This document shows positions 51,834-63,080 of a DNA stretch of 64,000 nucleotides, piece after piece. Positions within the stretch are counted from its first letter, which is position 1. Every line of letters starts with the position of its first letter. The stretch is from positions 488,839-552,838 of the forward strand of contig NZ_NJGY01000002.1 of assembly GCF_002250505.1 (NCBI RefSeq), in the 5' to 3' direction. A model generated the notes under the pieces. The model was not told the DNA's origin. It made no database searches and saw only the letters and a program-made list of their open reading frames with translations. The position numbers were made by a program, and so were the translations under genes. This DNA is from Janthinobacterium sp. PC23-8 (lineage in GTDB: Bacteria; Pseudomonadota; Gammaproteobacteria; Burkholderiales; Burkholderiaceae_D).

Positions 51834-54316
51834 CTACATCTTGTAGCTCAGCGACAGCAGCACGCTGCGCGGCGCGCCATAGCGCGCCAGCCCACCCGAC
51901 CAGCTGTAGCCCAGCGCCTGGTAATAATGGCGGTCGAAGATGTTGTCGACATTGAGGCGCAGCTGCAGCTTGTCGTTGATGCGATAGCCGGCCGTCAGGC
52001 CCGCCACCACATAGCTGCCTTGCACGGTATAAAATCCCGTTTCGCGGCGGAACATCTTGTCCTGCGCCTGCAAGGTCGCGCCGACGCTCCATGGCGCCAG
52101 AGTGCCCGCCGGCTGATAGCTGGCCGACAGCTTGAACAGCTGCTTCGGTTCGTCGGTGGCGACGCGCTGGCCGACGTTGGCGGCGATATCGTCCTTGGTA
52201 TACTTCGCCATCACGTACGTGTAGCCGCCCGCCACTTGCCAGCCCGGCAGCGGTGAACCGGACAGCTGCAGGTCGACGCCTTCGCTTTCCACTTCGCCGG
52301 CCGCCCGCGCGCAATAGATGGCGCCGCCGGTCGGGCAATTGCGCTCGTCGGCCATTTCACGGTTGCGCTGCTTGATGCGAAACAGCGCGGCGCTGGTATT
52401 GAGCGCGCCACCAAAATATTCACCCTTGACGCCCACTTCATAATTGGTGCCGCTTAACGGCGGCAAGGTATTGCCATTGACGTCCATGCTGCTTTGCGGC
52501 TCGAAGATCTGCGTGCCGCTGACATACACGGAATGGTGCTTGTCCACATCGTAGACAAGGCCCACGTAGGGCGTCAGTTTGGCGCTTTCGTCCAGGCTGC
52601 GGCGCCAGGTGGCCCGGGTTTCATACCAGCCGGTGACGTCTTGCGCATACCAGCCCAGGCGCGCGCCCAGCACCAGGTGCAGCGGATCGGCCAGGCTGAA
52701 GTTACCGGCTGCATACAAGCCCTTCTCGTGCGTCTTGCGGCCCCAGTTATAGGGTTCCAGCCTGCCGGCCTGCATGCGGTAGGCATGCGGATTCCAGTTA
52801 CGGATATCGATCACGCGCGTGCCGGCGCCTTCCCAGCTCTGCGCCGCATCGGAATCGTCATCGCGGTAGCTGGCGCCGATGATCACCTCATGGCGGCGGC
52901 CAAACCAGCTAACGGGTCCGCTCGCGCGCAAATCAACCACCGCCTGGCCGGTGCTGTACTTCCAGCCCGTTTCGGACTGCTGCAGCAGATAGGCTTGGGC
53001 GTCGATGCGGCTGTTGGTGGTGTTGCGGGTCGACGATTTGGCGTCGACATGGGTGGCGGCCAGGCGCACGCGCCAGCCACCCCCCAGCTGGTGTTCGAGG
53101 TCGGCGAACAGCACATTGTTGTCGCGATCCTGGAAGGAGTCGGCGTTGTTCAGGAAGGTAGAACGAGGCAGATTCATGTGGCCGCCGCCGGGCAAGGTCG
53201 GCAGGCCGACAAAGACGCCGTCGGTGCGCGTGCTCTGGCGTGAAAACCCAGGCCCAGGGTGGTGGCAGGCCCCAGGTCGGCCTCGACGATGCCGTACACG
53301 GTGCCGTTCCTGTGCTTGACCACATCGACAAAGCTGTCGCTGTCGCGCCAGCTGCCGGCCACGCGCCCGCGCAGGCTGCCCGAGTCATTGAGGGCGGCAC
53401 CGGCATCAAACGTCACTTGCTTGTCGCGCCAGGAGCCAAGGGCGACGGACCCATTGAGCAGCGGCGTGCTTGTGGGGCGCTTGCGCACCAGGTTGATGCT
53501 GCCCGACGGTGCGCCCGCCCCTTCCATCAGTCCCGTAGCGCCGCGCACCACTTCCACGCGGTCGTACATGATCATGTCGGCCGACACATTGCGCTGGTTG
53601 AAGCCCGTGACGTCCAGCGGCAAGCCATCGACATTGACGTGGGTGAGCGCAAAGCCGCGTGCAAAATACGAGGTTTCCTGGTCCGTCACGCCGGGCTGCT
53701 TGGTGTAGATGCCGGGCGTGGCCAGCGCCACCTCCTGCAAGGTGGTGAGATTAAAATCATCCATCTGCTGGCGCGAGATCACGCTGACCGATTGCGGCGT
53801 CTGGCGCTGCGACAGTGTCAGGCCGGTGGCCGTGCTCATGTTTTTTGTCGTATATGAACCCGTGCCCTCGGTATTGCGGTCCGCCTCGGCGCTGATGGTC
53901 ACGGCCGGCATGGTGGCGACATTCACCTCCATCGCCTTGCGCACCAGATAATTGCCATTGCCGCTGTCGGTGGCTTCCATCCCGCTGCCTTCCAGTATTT
54001 TCTGCAAACCCTGGAGAGGCGCATGACGGCCCTGCACGCCCTTGCTGCGCAAACCCGCCAGCGGCGTCGACTGGGTCGAGACATTGATGCCGGCGGCAAC
54101 CGCGTAGCTGGCGAGCGCCGTCTGCAGATCGCCGGCGGCAATCTGATAGTTGCGCACGGCCGCCGCCGGTGCCGTCTCGGCAGCGCGGGCCGACGCTGGC
54201 GCGATGGCCAGCGCGGCGGCCGAAGCGCCCAGCAACAGGAGCAGCGCGGCGCGCACGGCGCGGGCGGTGGGGTGCAATGGAATGCGTGAAGCAAAAGCGT
54301 GGTGCGGCAAAAGCAT
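51834..54316 (-). pseudogene. TonB-dependent siderophore receptor with a one-base frameshift
   Basis: A receptor of about 827 residues if repaired. The N-terminal part holds a signal peptide, an STN domain (VRNYQIAAGDLQTALASYAVAAG) and the plug (LSQRQTPQSVSVISRQQMDD, VEVVRGATGLMEGAGAPSGSINLV). The frame breaks at the T4 run (53243-53246, A4 on the plus strand): one more T would read LGLGF-SRQSTRTDGVFVGLP and continue into the barrel, which runs intact to LSLSYKM at 51834. The start at 54316 has AAAGGGA upstream. It may be a real pseudogene, a phase-variable tract or a sequencing error. It belongs to the fecI-fecR set that follows. Confidence 0.85.
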
Positions 54317-54401
54317 GGAGTCCCTTTCGATAGTCATAAGTGCTGCTCTATCTGATATGACGAACGGGATTGAAAAAAGGGACATGCAAGGCCAACTATT
54401 T

Positions 54402-55385
54402 TCAAGCCGGGCCGACGCTGACCCAGTACGGCGTGCGCAGGCTGACCCGGATCGGCAGCGACAACTGCAGCAGCGCCAGTATCCTGTCGGTATCGTTCAA
54501 CTGGAAAATGCCGTCGACCGGCAGCCGCGCCACGGCCGGGTCGCAGCGCACCACGCCGCTGCGGTAGCGGGCCACCTGCGCCAGCACCTCGCCCAGCGGC
54601 ATGCGCTCGGCGATCAGCACGCCCTGCAGCCAGGCCTCGCTGCCGGCCGCCGCTGCCGCAAGTTCCGCTACCGAGGTGTCGTCAAAACTGGTTTGCCAGC
54701 CGCTTGCGACGATGCGTGCCGCTTGCCGGTCTTGCGACGGCACGATTTCCACTGCTCCCTGCGTCACGCACACCCGCGTGCGCGGCGAGCACAGGCTACC
54801 CTCCTCGCGCACGGCAAAGCGCGTGCCGATGGCGTGTACGCTACCGCAGCCAGCGCGCACCAGCAGGGGCCGCGGCACCGTCGCCGGGTCGGGAGCACTG
54901 CGCAGATGGATTTCGCCCGCATGCAGCACGATCAAACGGGTGCTGTCGTCAAACGCCACATCGATGGCGGTGGCGGTATTGAGGGCCAACCGGGTGCCGT
55001 CGGGCAGCGTCAAGTGGCGGATCTCGCCGGTCGCGGTAGCGATGCCGGCACGCCGGCACTGCCACCATGGCGAGCGGCTGGCCAGCCATAACGGCGGCGC
55101 GGTACAGGCAATCAGCATGGCCAGTTGCTTGAGGGCGCGGCGGCGTTCCTCCTGCGGCTGGTGCTGCGGCTGTCTTAGCGCGGGCGGCACGATGGCCAGC
55201 GTCTGGCACAGCCGTTCGGCGCGCCGCCACGCTTCATGATGATCGGGATGGCTGTCGCGCCAGGCCTCGAAGGCCCGCCGTTCGGCATCGCCAAGGCTTG
55301 CCTCCTGCATGCGCAGCAGCCACTGCGCCGCCTCCAGCGCGGCGCGCGCATCGAATGGCGCGTTCACGATATCAGCATGATGCAC
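54402..55385 (-). CDS. FecR-like sigma regulator
   Basis: A 327-residue regulator of the adjacent FecI. The N-terminal part is LEAAQWLLRMQEASLGDAERRAFEAWRDSHPDHHEAWRRAE. A weak hydrophobic segment follows, then a FecR domain with TATGEIRHLTLPDGTRLALNTATAIDV, VHAIGTRFAVRE and VTQGAVEIVP, and a C-terminal STN-like region. Its start lies 22 bases inside the end of the fecI gene. It should relay the state of the downstream receptor, which is frameshifted here. Confidence 0.87.
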   Translation of the reverse strand: MHHADIVNAPFDARAALEAAQWLLRMQEASLGDAERRAFEAWRDSHPDHHEAWRRAERLCQTLAIVPPALRQPQHQPQEERRRALKQLAMLIACTAPPLWLASRSPWWQCRRAGIATATGEIRHLTLPDGTRLALNTATAIDVAFDDSTRLIVLHAGEIHLRSAPDPATVPRPLLVRAGCGSVHAIGTRFAVREEGSLCSPRTRVCVTQGAVEIVPSQDRQAARIVASGWQTSFDDTSVAELAAAAAGSEAWLQGVLIAERMPLGEVLAQVARYRSGVVRCDPAVARLPVDGIFQLNDTDRILALLQLSLPIRVSLRTPYWVSVGPA

Positions 55386-55870
55386 TGGGCATAGGCCTGC
55401 ACCAGATGGCGCTTGATGGTGCGCTCGCTGACGCGCAAGCGCGCGGCGATCTCGCCGTAGCTCAGTTCATCGATATGCGCCATCAGAAAGGCGCTGCGCA
55501 CCGCGTCAGGCAGGCTGCCCAGCATGGTGTCGATGCGCTGCAGCGCCTGCACGATGATCAAACGCTCTTCCGGCGACTGCATCAGCAATTGCGGCTGCTG
55601 CGCCAGCGCTTCCAGCCAGGCCTGCTCCAGCGACAGGCGCCGGTAATGGTCGATCAGCAGGCGCTGCGCAACAGTGGTGAGGTAGGCGCGCGGCTCGCGC
55701 AAGGCCGGCAGCGCCGTTTGCGGCGCAGACAGCAGGCGCACGAAGGTGTCGTGGGCCAGGTCGGCCGCCTGGTCGGCGCAGGGCAGCTTGCCGCGCAACC
55801 AGCGCAGCAGCCAGCCATGGTGGCTGCTGTAGATACCGGCGATGGCCTGGCTGGACTGCGCAATCTGCAT
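55364..55870 (-). CDS. FecI-like ECF sigma factor
   Basis: A 168-residue ECF sigma factor of the iron-uptake type. Region 2 is ADQAADLAHDTFVRLLSAPQ with LREPRAYLTTVAQRLLIDHYRRL. Region 4 is LPDAVRSAFLMAHIDELSYGEIAARLRVSERTIKRHLVQAYAQC. The start at 55870 (MQIAQSSQ) is chosen for AGGAG 6 bases upstream. A Fur box lies 71 bases further upstream, so the gene is likely repressed by iron. Confidence 0.9.
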   Translation of the reverse strand: MQIAQSSQAIAGIYSSHHGWLLRWLRGKLPCADQAADLAHDTFVRLLSAPQTALPALREPRAYLTTVAQRLLIDHYRRLSLEQAWLEALAQQPQLLMQSPEERLIIVQALQRIDTMLGSLPDAVRSAFLMAHIDELSYGEIAARLRVSERTIKRHLVQAYAQCIMLIS

Positions 55871-55940
55871 GACGGACTCCTGCGCTGCAAGCGGCATGGA
55901 AAATGGATGGCATAAGCTGCGCGGGAACGACCATGCAACT

Positions 55941-55959
55941 GAGAATAATTCTCATTATC
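55941..55959. promoter_or_regulatory. Fur box upstream of fecI
   Basis: GAGAATAATTCTCATTATC matches the 19-base Fur consensus GATAATGATAATCATTATC at 15 positions. It lies 71 bases before the fecI start. Confidence 0.75.
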
Positions 55960-56020
55960 GCAATTCTTCTGCCATTGCGTCAAGTCAGGCCGCCTGCCAG
56001 CGTTGCGCCGGCCGCACTGT

Positions 56021-58383
56021 CTACACCCGCTCGCTCATCACCTGGTCAATCATCACCTGGTCACTCATCACCTTCTCCGGCGTGATCGGCGTGCTGCGCA
56101 CGCGCTTGCCCGTTGCATGAAAGATGGCGTTGGAAATGGCGGCCGCCACGCCGACGATGCCGATCTCGCCCACGCCCTTGGCGCCCAGGCGGCTGACGAT
56201 GCGGTCGTCCTCCTGCACGAAGATCACGTCGATAGCGTGGATATCGGCGTTCACCGCCACATGGTATTCGCCCAGGTTGTGGTTCATGAAGCGCCCCAGC
56301 GCGTGATCCATGTGGGTTTCCTCGTGCAGCGCCTGGCTGATGCCCCACACCACGGCGCCGCTGACCTGGCTGGCGGCGGTTTTGGTATTGATGATACGCC
56401 CGGCCGCCACGGCGCTGACCACGCGCATCACCTTGACCGTGCCCAGTTCCTCGTCCACCCGCACTTCGCAGAACACGGCCGAATGCACGGCGCGCGTGTA
56501 GTTGCGCTGCTTGAGCATGTTCGGCAGCAGCAAATATTTTTCCTCGATCCGCGTCACCTCGGCGGCCTTGAGCAAGTCCGCCAGCGCGATGCCGGTGGCG
56601 TGCTCGCGGCGCAGGCGGATGCGCCCTTCGGCAAACTCCACGTCGGCCAGGCGCACCTTGTCAAACGGCGTGTCGGGCAGTTGGCGGGCCAGCTTGAACA
56701 GGGTTTTCTTCAGTTTTTCGCAGGCGCCCTGCACCGCCGAGCCGACGGTGGCCACATGCGAGGAGCCGCCTTCGACGGGCGCTACCGGCAAGGTCGAGTC
56801 GCCGAGCTGGAAGGCCACGTGTTCGAGCGGCAGGCCCAGTTCCTCGGCGGCGATGGTGGCCATCACGGTGTAAGTGCCGGTGCCGATATCGCTGGCCGCG
56901 CTGCTGACCATCAGGCGCCCGTCGGCCTGCAGCACGGCGCTGGCGCGGGCAAACATCTGCATCGCGTCCCATATGCCGGTGGCCATGCCCCATCCTATCC
57001 ACTCGGTTCCCTCCCGGCGGCTGCGCGGCGCCAGCGGACGACGGCTCCAGCCGAACCGCTCGGCGCCCTGCGCATAGCAGGCGCGCAGCTCCTTGGTCGA
57101 ATACGGCAGGCCGTCGAGCGGGTTCGTTTCCGCGTAGTTCTTCAGCCGGAAGGCCAGCGGGTCCATGCCCACCTCGTACGACAATTCGTCCATCGCCACT
57201 TCCAGCGCATGCACGCCGTGCGCCGCGCCGGGCGCGCGCATGTCCATCGGCGTGAACTGGTCCAGGTCCACCAGCTGGTAGGCCAGGCGGATATGCTCGC
57301 AGGCGTACAACTGGCCCGACCAGTTGACCACCACCTCGACGTAATCTTCGAAGCGCGACGTTTCGGCCACCGCCTCGTGCGCGATGGCCTGCAGCACGCC
57401 GTCGCGGCTGGCCGCCAGTTTCACGCGCTGCCAGGTTTCGGGCCGGTGGCCGAAGGTGAACATCTGCTGGCGCGTCATGACCACGCGCACCGAACGCTGC
57501 AGTTTGATGGCCGCCATCACGGCCAGCGGCAACTGGTACTGCGGCCGCAAGCCGGCGCCGAACGCGCCGCCCACATAGGGGTTGCGCACGGTGACTTCGG
57601 ACTTCGACAGGCCGAACACGCGCGAGACATACCAGCGGCTGTTCTGCGAACTTTGCGTCTTGTCGTAGATGGTCAGATGGCCGTCGGCGCCACGGATCAC
57701 GGTCGAGGCAAACAGCTCCAGCGGATTGTGGTGCTCGACGCCGCTGTAATATTGGGCGTCGATCCTGCAGTCGGCCTCCTGCCAGGCCCTGGCCGCATTG
57801 CCCTTCTCGTCCGGCGGCGGCGCAAAGCCCGCCTTGAGACCTTTCGGCTTGTGTGGCCGCGACAGGTAATTGAGCAGCCCCGTTTCATGCGGCTCCTGCG
57901 CATAATGGACCCTGACCAGCGCCGCCGCATGGCGCGCCGCCTCGAACGTTTCGGCCACCACCAGCGCCACCGGCTGGCCATTGCTGACGATCTGCTCGTC
58001 GTACAAAGGCCGGAACGGCGCGCCGGCCGGTGCCGTCATGTCCTTGTAGAACAGGTCGAAACTGCGCATCTTCGGCCGGTTCAGATAGGTGATCACCTCG
58101 ACCACGCCGCTCTGCGCCAGCGCTGCACTGGTGTCGAACGACACGATGCGACCGCGCGTGATGGTGCTGTTGACCACCACGCCATGCAGCAACTCATCTG
58201 CCAACTCATCTGCCAACTCATCTGCCAACTTGTCGGCCGCAAACTCGGCCGCATAGCGCGCCGCGCCCGTGACCTTGTCGCGCCCGTCCACGCGCGACAC
58301 CGCCATGCCGGTTTTTACATAACCGGTGCCCGCGTCCGCCACCGGCGTGCGCAGCTCGGGTATCAATGCCGTCGTCGCCGTGC

Positions 58384-58387
<4 letters not shown>
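56021..58387 (-). CDS. molybdenum aldehyde oxidoreductase large subunit (PaoC/YagR-like)
   Basis: A 788-residue molybdopterin-binding subunit of the xanthine oxidase family. Visible are GRDKVTGAARYAAEF at the N-terminus, KTQSSQNSRWYVSRVFGLS, NPYVGGAFGAGLRPQY (cofactor loop), APGAAHGVHALEVAMDELSYE, and GAKGVGEIGIVGVAAAISNAI with the catalytic Glu. It resembles E. coli PaoC, which oxidises aromatic aldehydes in the periplasm. Two small repeat tracts occur: KLADELADELADEL near residue 53-66 and VMSDQVMIDQVMSERV at the C-terminus. The start overlaps the FAD subunit stop (ATGA). Confidence 0.9.
56036..56074. repeat. 15-bp tandem repeat at the 3' end of the paoC-like gene
   Basis: CATCACCTGGTCAAT and CATCACCTGGTCACT follow each other, then a partial third copy CATCACCTT. 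It encodes the in-frame repeat VM(S/I)DQ close to the C-terminus. Confidence 0.75.
58190..58237. repeat. 12-bp in-frame tandem repeat in the paoC-like gene
   Basis: CAACTCATCTGC occurs three times exactly (58190-58225) with a degenerate fourth copy to 58237. It encodes (ADEL)n. Twelve bases keep the frame, so copy-number change would alter only the length of a helical linker. Confidence 0.88.
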
Positions 58388-59414
<1,027 letters not shown>

Positions 59415-59418
<4 letters not shown>

Positions 59419-59987
59419 GCGGGCACCATGCCGACCGGCGCGCTGGCCTGGCCGTCCTGTGGTTCATCCGGCAGCTGCATCACCTCAGCGAGCGCGGCGA
59501 CGATCTGCGGATAGGCGCCGCAGCGGCAGATATTGCCGCTCATCAGTTCACGCACCTGGGCCCGCGTGGCCGCCTGGCCTTCGGTGATCAGGCCCATGCT
59601 GGAGCACAGCTGGCCCGGCGTGCAGTAGCCGCACTGAAACGCGTCATGCGCGATAAAAGCCAGTTGCAGCAGATGCAGCGCGTCGCCGTCGGCCATGCCT
59701 TCGATGGTGGTGATGCTGCGCCCTTGCTGCATCAGCGCCAGGGTCAGGCAGGAATTGATGCGCTGGCCGTCGACCAGCACCGTGCAGGCGCCGCACTGGC
59801 CATGGTCGCAGCCCTTCTTGGTGCCGGTCAGCGCCAGCCGGTCACGCAGCAGGTCGAGCAGGCTGACCCAGGCTTCCACATGCAGCTGGTGTTGCCGGCC
59901 ATTGATGTTCAGCTTGAGAGGATACAGGGGCACAGACGGCGCAGCCTGGGCGGGAGAAATCGATGTTGCGGGCAAACGGGTATCCAT
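59415..59987 (-). CDS. molybdenum aldehyde oxidoreductase 2Fe-2S subunit (PaoA/YagT-like)
   Basis: A 190-residue iron-sulfur subunit. The plant-type 2Fe-2S site is KKGCDHGQCGACTVLVDGQRINSC. The second cluster is in FQCGYCTPGQLCSS and SGNICRCGAYPQIVAAL. Residues 1-17 are Ala/Pro/Ser-rich, but I see no convincing Tat motif, unlike E. coli PaoA. AAGGG precedes the start. First gene of the three-gene operon. Maturation factors (PaoD-like) are not in the window. Confidence 0.9.
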
Positions 59988-60106
59988 GGCAAACCCTTCC
60001 GGATAGATCGTGGGAATGCCTGAATATTAAGATTGTAGCGACGGATGTTATATGCGGTTTCGCACATATGGAAGAATGAAGAAAACTGCAGGACATGCTG
60101 GCGAAC

Positions 60107-60673
60107 TCAAACTTTCTCCGCCGCCCTTCTTTTCCAGTCAAACACCGGCAGATTGATCCTTGTCTGCGTCGAACCATCCCAGTCCACCTGGAAACCGGCC
60201 TGGCGCAAGGCATCTGCAATCGCCTGGCCCACTTGCACGCTGCGCGCCTCGTCATCGGCAAGGTCGCCAAACGCCAGCATCACACCATGGCCTTCGATGG
60301 CGCGCTCGACATCCTGCCCATGATAAAAACAGTAGCCCGCGTAATGGCCGTCGGGTGCGTCGGCCACTGCTTCGGCGACGTCGGCATAGCCATCGGACTG
60401 GGTGTAACCGGCATTGGCCAGCGCGCAGATGCCGCGCTCGTGCAGGTCTAAAAACACCATGCCGAGCCGGTCGCAGTCGGTCACGGCCGGCCAGCTGCGT
60501 TCTGCCTTCTGTTTCTCGCGCAGCATCGGGCCGATCAGGGACCGCAGCGCGTCGACGTCGCAATCATCGTCGACGATATCGTCCATCATCTGCTCGATAT
60601 CGTCGTGCGTGTAAAACCCCGACCACACCCACTGCCTGACGCTGTCGGACACATGTTGTTCACTGTCGGTCAT
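60107..60673 (-). CDS. DUF6891 family cytoplasmic protein
   Basis: A 188-residue acidic soluble protein. Family features are WSGFYTHDDIEQMMDDIV, TDCDRLGMVFLDLHERGICALANAGYTQSDGYADV, YCFYHGQDVERAI, MLAFGDL and FQVDWDGSTQTRI, matching the domain called DUF6891. No function is known. The start overlaps the stop of a small membrane protein gene (ATGA), so the two are translated together. Confidence 0.75.
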   Translation of the reverse strand: MTDSEQHVSDSVRQWVWSGFYTHDDIEQMMDDIVDDDCDVDALRSLIGPMLREKQKAERSWPAVTDCDRLGMVFLDLHERGICALANAGYTQSDGYADVAEAVADAPDGHYAGYCFYHGQDVERAIEGHGVMLAFGDLADDEARSVQVGQAIADALRQAGFQVDWDGSTQTRINLPVFDWKRRAAEKV

Positions 60674-60846
60674 GCATCGCTCGGTTTGACGGGTTTCAAG
60701 GCCAGTACATATGGAATTGCAAGCGGTCCCAGCAAGGTCACCATGGCGGCCGTGGCAGCGTTAGATTTCAAGTTGCGGCGCTTGGCAATAAACAGGCAGG
60801 CAAAGGCCGACATCGACCAGATCAGGGCAGGAATATAGGCAGTCAT
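60670..60846 (-). CDS. small two-helix membrane protein
   Basis: A 58-residue hydrophobic protein (MTAYIPALIWSMSAFACLFIAKRR ... TAAMVTLLGPLAIPYVLAL) with two likely membrane helices and a basic loop between. GGAG precedes the ATG. I do not recognise a family. It is coupled by ATGA overlap to the DUF6891 gene. Confidence 0.65.
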   Translation of the reverse strand: MTAYIPALIWSMSAFACLFIAKRRNLKSNAATAAMVTLLGPLAIPYVLALKPVKPSDA

Positions 60847-60977
60847 GGCGCACTCCGCGAGCGTTGAGGGAACAGCCATGCTGACATGGAACCGTTGGCG
60901 GCGCAATGGCCGATTGCCGACCGGCGCCGCAGGGCGCCACCAGCAGCGACATTTTCAGCTATTCTTAAGCTGATCGA

Positions 60978-61406
60978 CTATAAATGACGGGGCCACTTCC
61001 GATGCTGGTCGACCAGGGTGTCCGCCGTCAGCAGCCTGGCGTCCAGGGCGACCCGGCCCTGTTCGACCGGCTGCCAGTGCTGGTTTTGCTGGCGAAACGC
61101 GTAGGTATTGATGCCATGGCCGCGGCCACCGTGTTCGATCGCCACGATGGCCTCGTTGTCGCTGACGGCGGCCAGCACGAAGCGCGTCGATGGCACGCCC
61201 GCCTGGACAATGCAGCTCTCGTTATACAATTGACCACGGTCCGCAGGGGCATTGCTGTCATGCAGATACTTGCCGACCTCGGCGGGCAAGCCCGCCAGCG
61301 AGGAAACGGAAGACCAGCCTGTCGCCTCCTGCTGCGCGGCAAGCGCCATGTTTGTAAGAATCAAGCTGCCCAAGCCCAATGCCGCTACGCGATGCCATTT
61401 CACCAT
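60978..61406 (-). CDS. small exported protein of unknown function
   Basis: A 142-residue protein with a signal peptide (about 1-23, ending NMALA). The mature part has two features only: a single Cys in LYNESCIVQAG and a well-ordered C-terminal half (FVLAAVSDNEAIVAIEHGGRG, INTYAFRQQNQHWQPVEQG). It is probably periplasmic. GGGAG lies upstream of the start. I recognise no family, and neighbours give no context. Confidence 0.65.
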   Translation of the reverse strand: MVKWHRVAALGLGSLILTNMALAAQQEATGWSSVSSLAGLPAEVGKYLHDSNAPADRGQLYNESCIVQAGVPSTRFVLAAVSDNEAIVAIEHGGRGHGINTYAFRQQNQHWQPVEQGRVALDARLLTADTLVDQHRKWPRHL

Positions 61407-61542
61407 GCCCTGCTCCCGGATAAACGTTGCACATTATCATGCTGCAGTACCGTTGCCAATAGTAGCAGAAGCGCTTGCGCGTTCAAGCGGGCAACGCATC
61501 TTGTAACATATTTGCTGGCTCAGGCGTAGCCGGCCACGGCCC

Positions 61543-63003
61543 TCAGTGCTGGCCGATCTTGGTGATCTTCAGCGAATTGGTGCCGCCCACCTTGCCCATC
61601 GGCTCGCCCCAGGTCACCACCACGGTGTCGCCCTTCGACACCACCTTGTGCTCGACCAGCAGGTCTTCCGCCTGTTTCAGGACCTTGTCGCGGTCGGTGC
61701 CGGACTCCAGGCTGATGGTGCTGACGTTGCGGTACAAAGCCAGCTTGCGGCGCGTGGTCACGCTCGGCGTCAGCGCCACGATGGGGATATCGATATTGCA
61801 GCGGCTCATCCACAGTGCGGTCGAGCCCGATTCCGTCAGGGTGGCGATGGCTTTCACGCGCAGATGATATGCGGTGAACAGGGCGCCATACGCGATCGAC
61901 TGGTCGATGCGGGTAAAGGTGGCGTTCAGGAAATCGGCGTCGAGCTTGACGGCGTCCCATTTTTCCGCGTCCAGGCAGATGGCGGCCATCGCTTCCACGG
62001 TTTCGATCGGGTAGCGGCCCGAAGCCGTTTCGGCCGAGGTCATGACGGCGTCGGTGCCGTCGAGCACGGCATTGGCCACGTCGGAGACCTCCGCGCGTGT
62101 CGGCACGGCGTTGAAGATCATCGACTCCATCATCTGCGTGGCGGTGATCGCCAGTTTATTGGACACGCGCGCCATCTTGATCATGCGCTTTTGCAGCGCA
62201 GGCACGGCCGCATTGCCAACTTCCACGGCCAGGTCGCCACGCGCGACCATGATGCCGTCGGAGGCGTCCAGAATCTCTTGCAGCGCCGGAATCGCTTCGG
62301 CGCGCTCGATCTTGGCGATCATCATCGGCTTGTGGTCCCACGCTTCGCCGGCGATATTGGCCAGCTGGCGCGCCATCACCATGTCGGTGGCGTTTTTCGG
62401 AAACGACACGGCCACATAGTCGGCCTGGAAGCTCATGGCGGTCTTGACGTCTTCCATGTCCTTTGCCGTCAGCGCCGGCGCGGACAGTCCGCCGCCCTGG
62501 CGGTTGATGCCCTTGTTGTTCGACAATTCGCCGCCGATTTTCACGGTGGTGTGGATTTCGCTGCCGACGACCTTGTCGACCGTCAGCACGATCAGGCCGT
62601 CATTCAACAGCAGCACGTCGTCGGCGCGCAGGTCGCGCGGCAGTTCCTTGTAGTCGAGGCCGCAGCGTTGCTGGTTGCCCAGCTCGCCGTTTTCGCCCCA
62701 TTTGGCGTCCAGGATGAATTTGTCGCCCTTTTCCAGGAAGATCTTGCCTTCTTCAAACTTGCCGACGCGGATTTTCGGACCTTGCAAGTCGGCCATGATG
62801 GCCACTTCGCGGCCGCACAGGGCCGCCGCTTCGCGCACCATGCGCGCGCGGTCGATATGGTCTTGCGCCTTGCCGTGCGAAAAATTCAGGCGCACCACGT
62901 CGACGCCGGCCTTGAACATGCGCACCAGGGTGTCGATGTCGTTGGAGGCGGGGCCGATGGTGGCGACAATCTTGGTCGCGCGTTGCCGGGGTTGCATGAT
63001 CAT
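61543..63003 (-). CDS. pyk: pyruvate kinase
   Basis: A 486-residue glycolytic enzyme that makes pyruvate and ATP from phosphoenolpyruvate and ADP. Conserved segments are TKIVATIGPASNDIDTLVRMFKAGVDVVRLNFSHG, the active-site strand MMIAKIERAEAIPALQEIL with the catalytic Lys, and GIMVARGDLAVEVG, NKLAITATQMMESMI. The start is ATG at 63003 or 62997. The next gene upstream encodes PEP carboxylase, the other enzyme at this branch point. Confidence 0.96.
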   Translation of the reverse strand: MIMQPRQRATKIVATIGPASNDIDTLVRMFKAGVDVVRLNFSHGKAQDHIDRARMVREAAALCGREVAIMADLQGPKIRVGKFEEGKIFLEKGDKFILDAKWGENGELGNQQRCGLDYKELPRDLRADDVLLLNDGLIVLTVDKVVGSEIHTTVKIGGELSNNKGINRQGGGLSAPALTAKDMEDVKTAMSFQADYVAVSFPKNATDMVMARQLANIAGEAWDHKPMMIAKIERAEAIPALQEILDASDGIMVARGDLAVEVGNAAVPALQKRMIKMARVSNKLAITATQMMESMIFNAVPTRAEVSDVANAVLDGTDAVMTSAETASGRYPIETVEAMAAICLDAEKWDAVKLDADFLNATFTRIDQSIAYGALFTAYHLRVKAIATLTESGSTALWMSRCNIDIPIVALTPSVTTRRKLALYRNVSTISLESGTDRDKVLKQAEDLLVEHKVVSKGDTVVVTWGEPMGKVGGTNSLKITKIGQH

Positions 63004-63080
63004 TGTGTGTTCTTTCTATAAAAGGTCATACGGCGACCAGCCTTGTGGGCCGGTCGCTTCAACTGTAGTGGAGACAAGCG

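Noticed and set aside
60048..60069. Imperfect palindrome ATATGCG/CGCACATAT upstream of the aldehyde oxidoreductase operon
   Set aside because: The arms do not pair fully and no regulator gene is adjacent.
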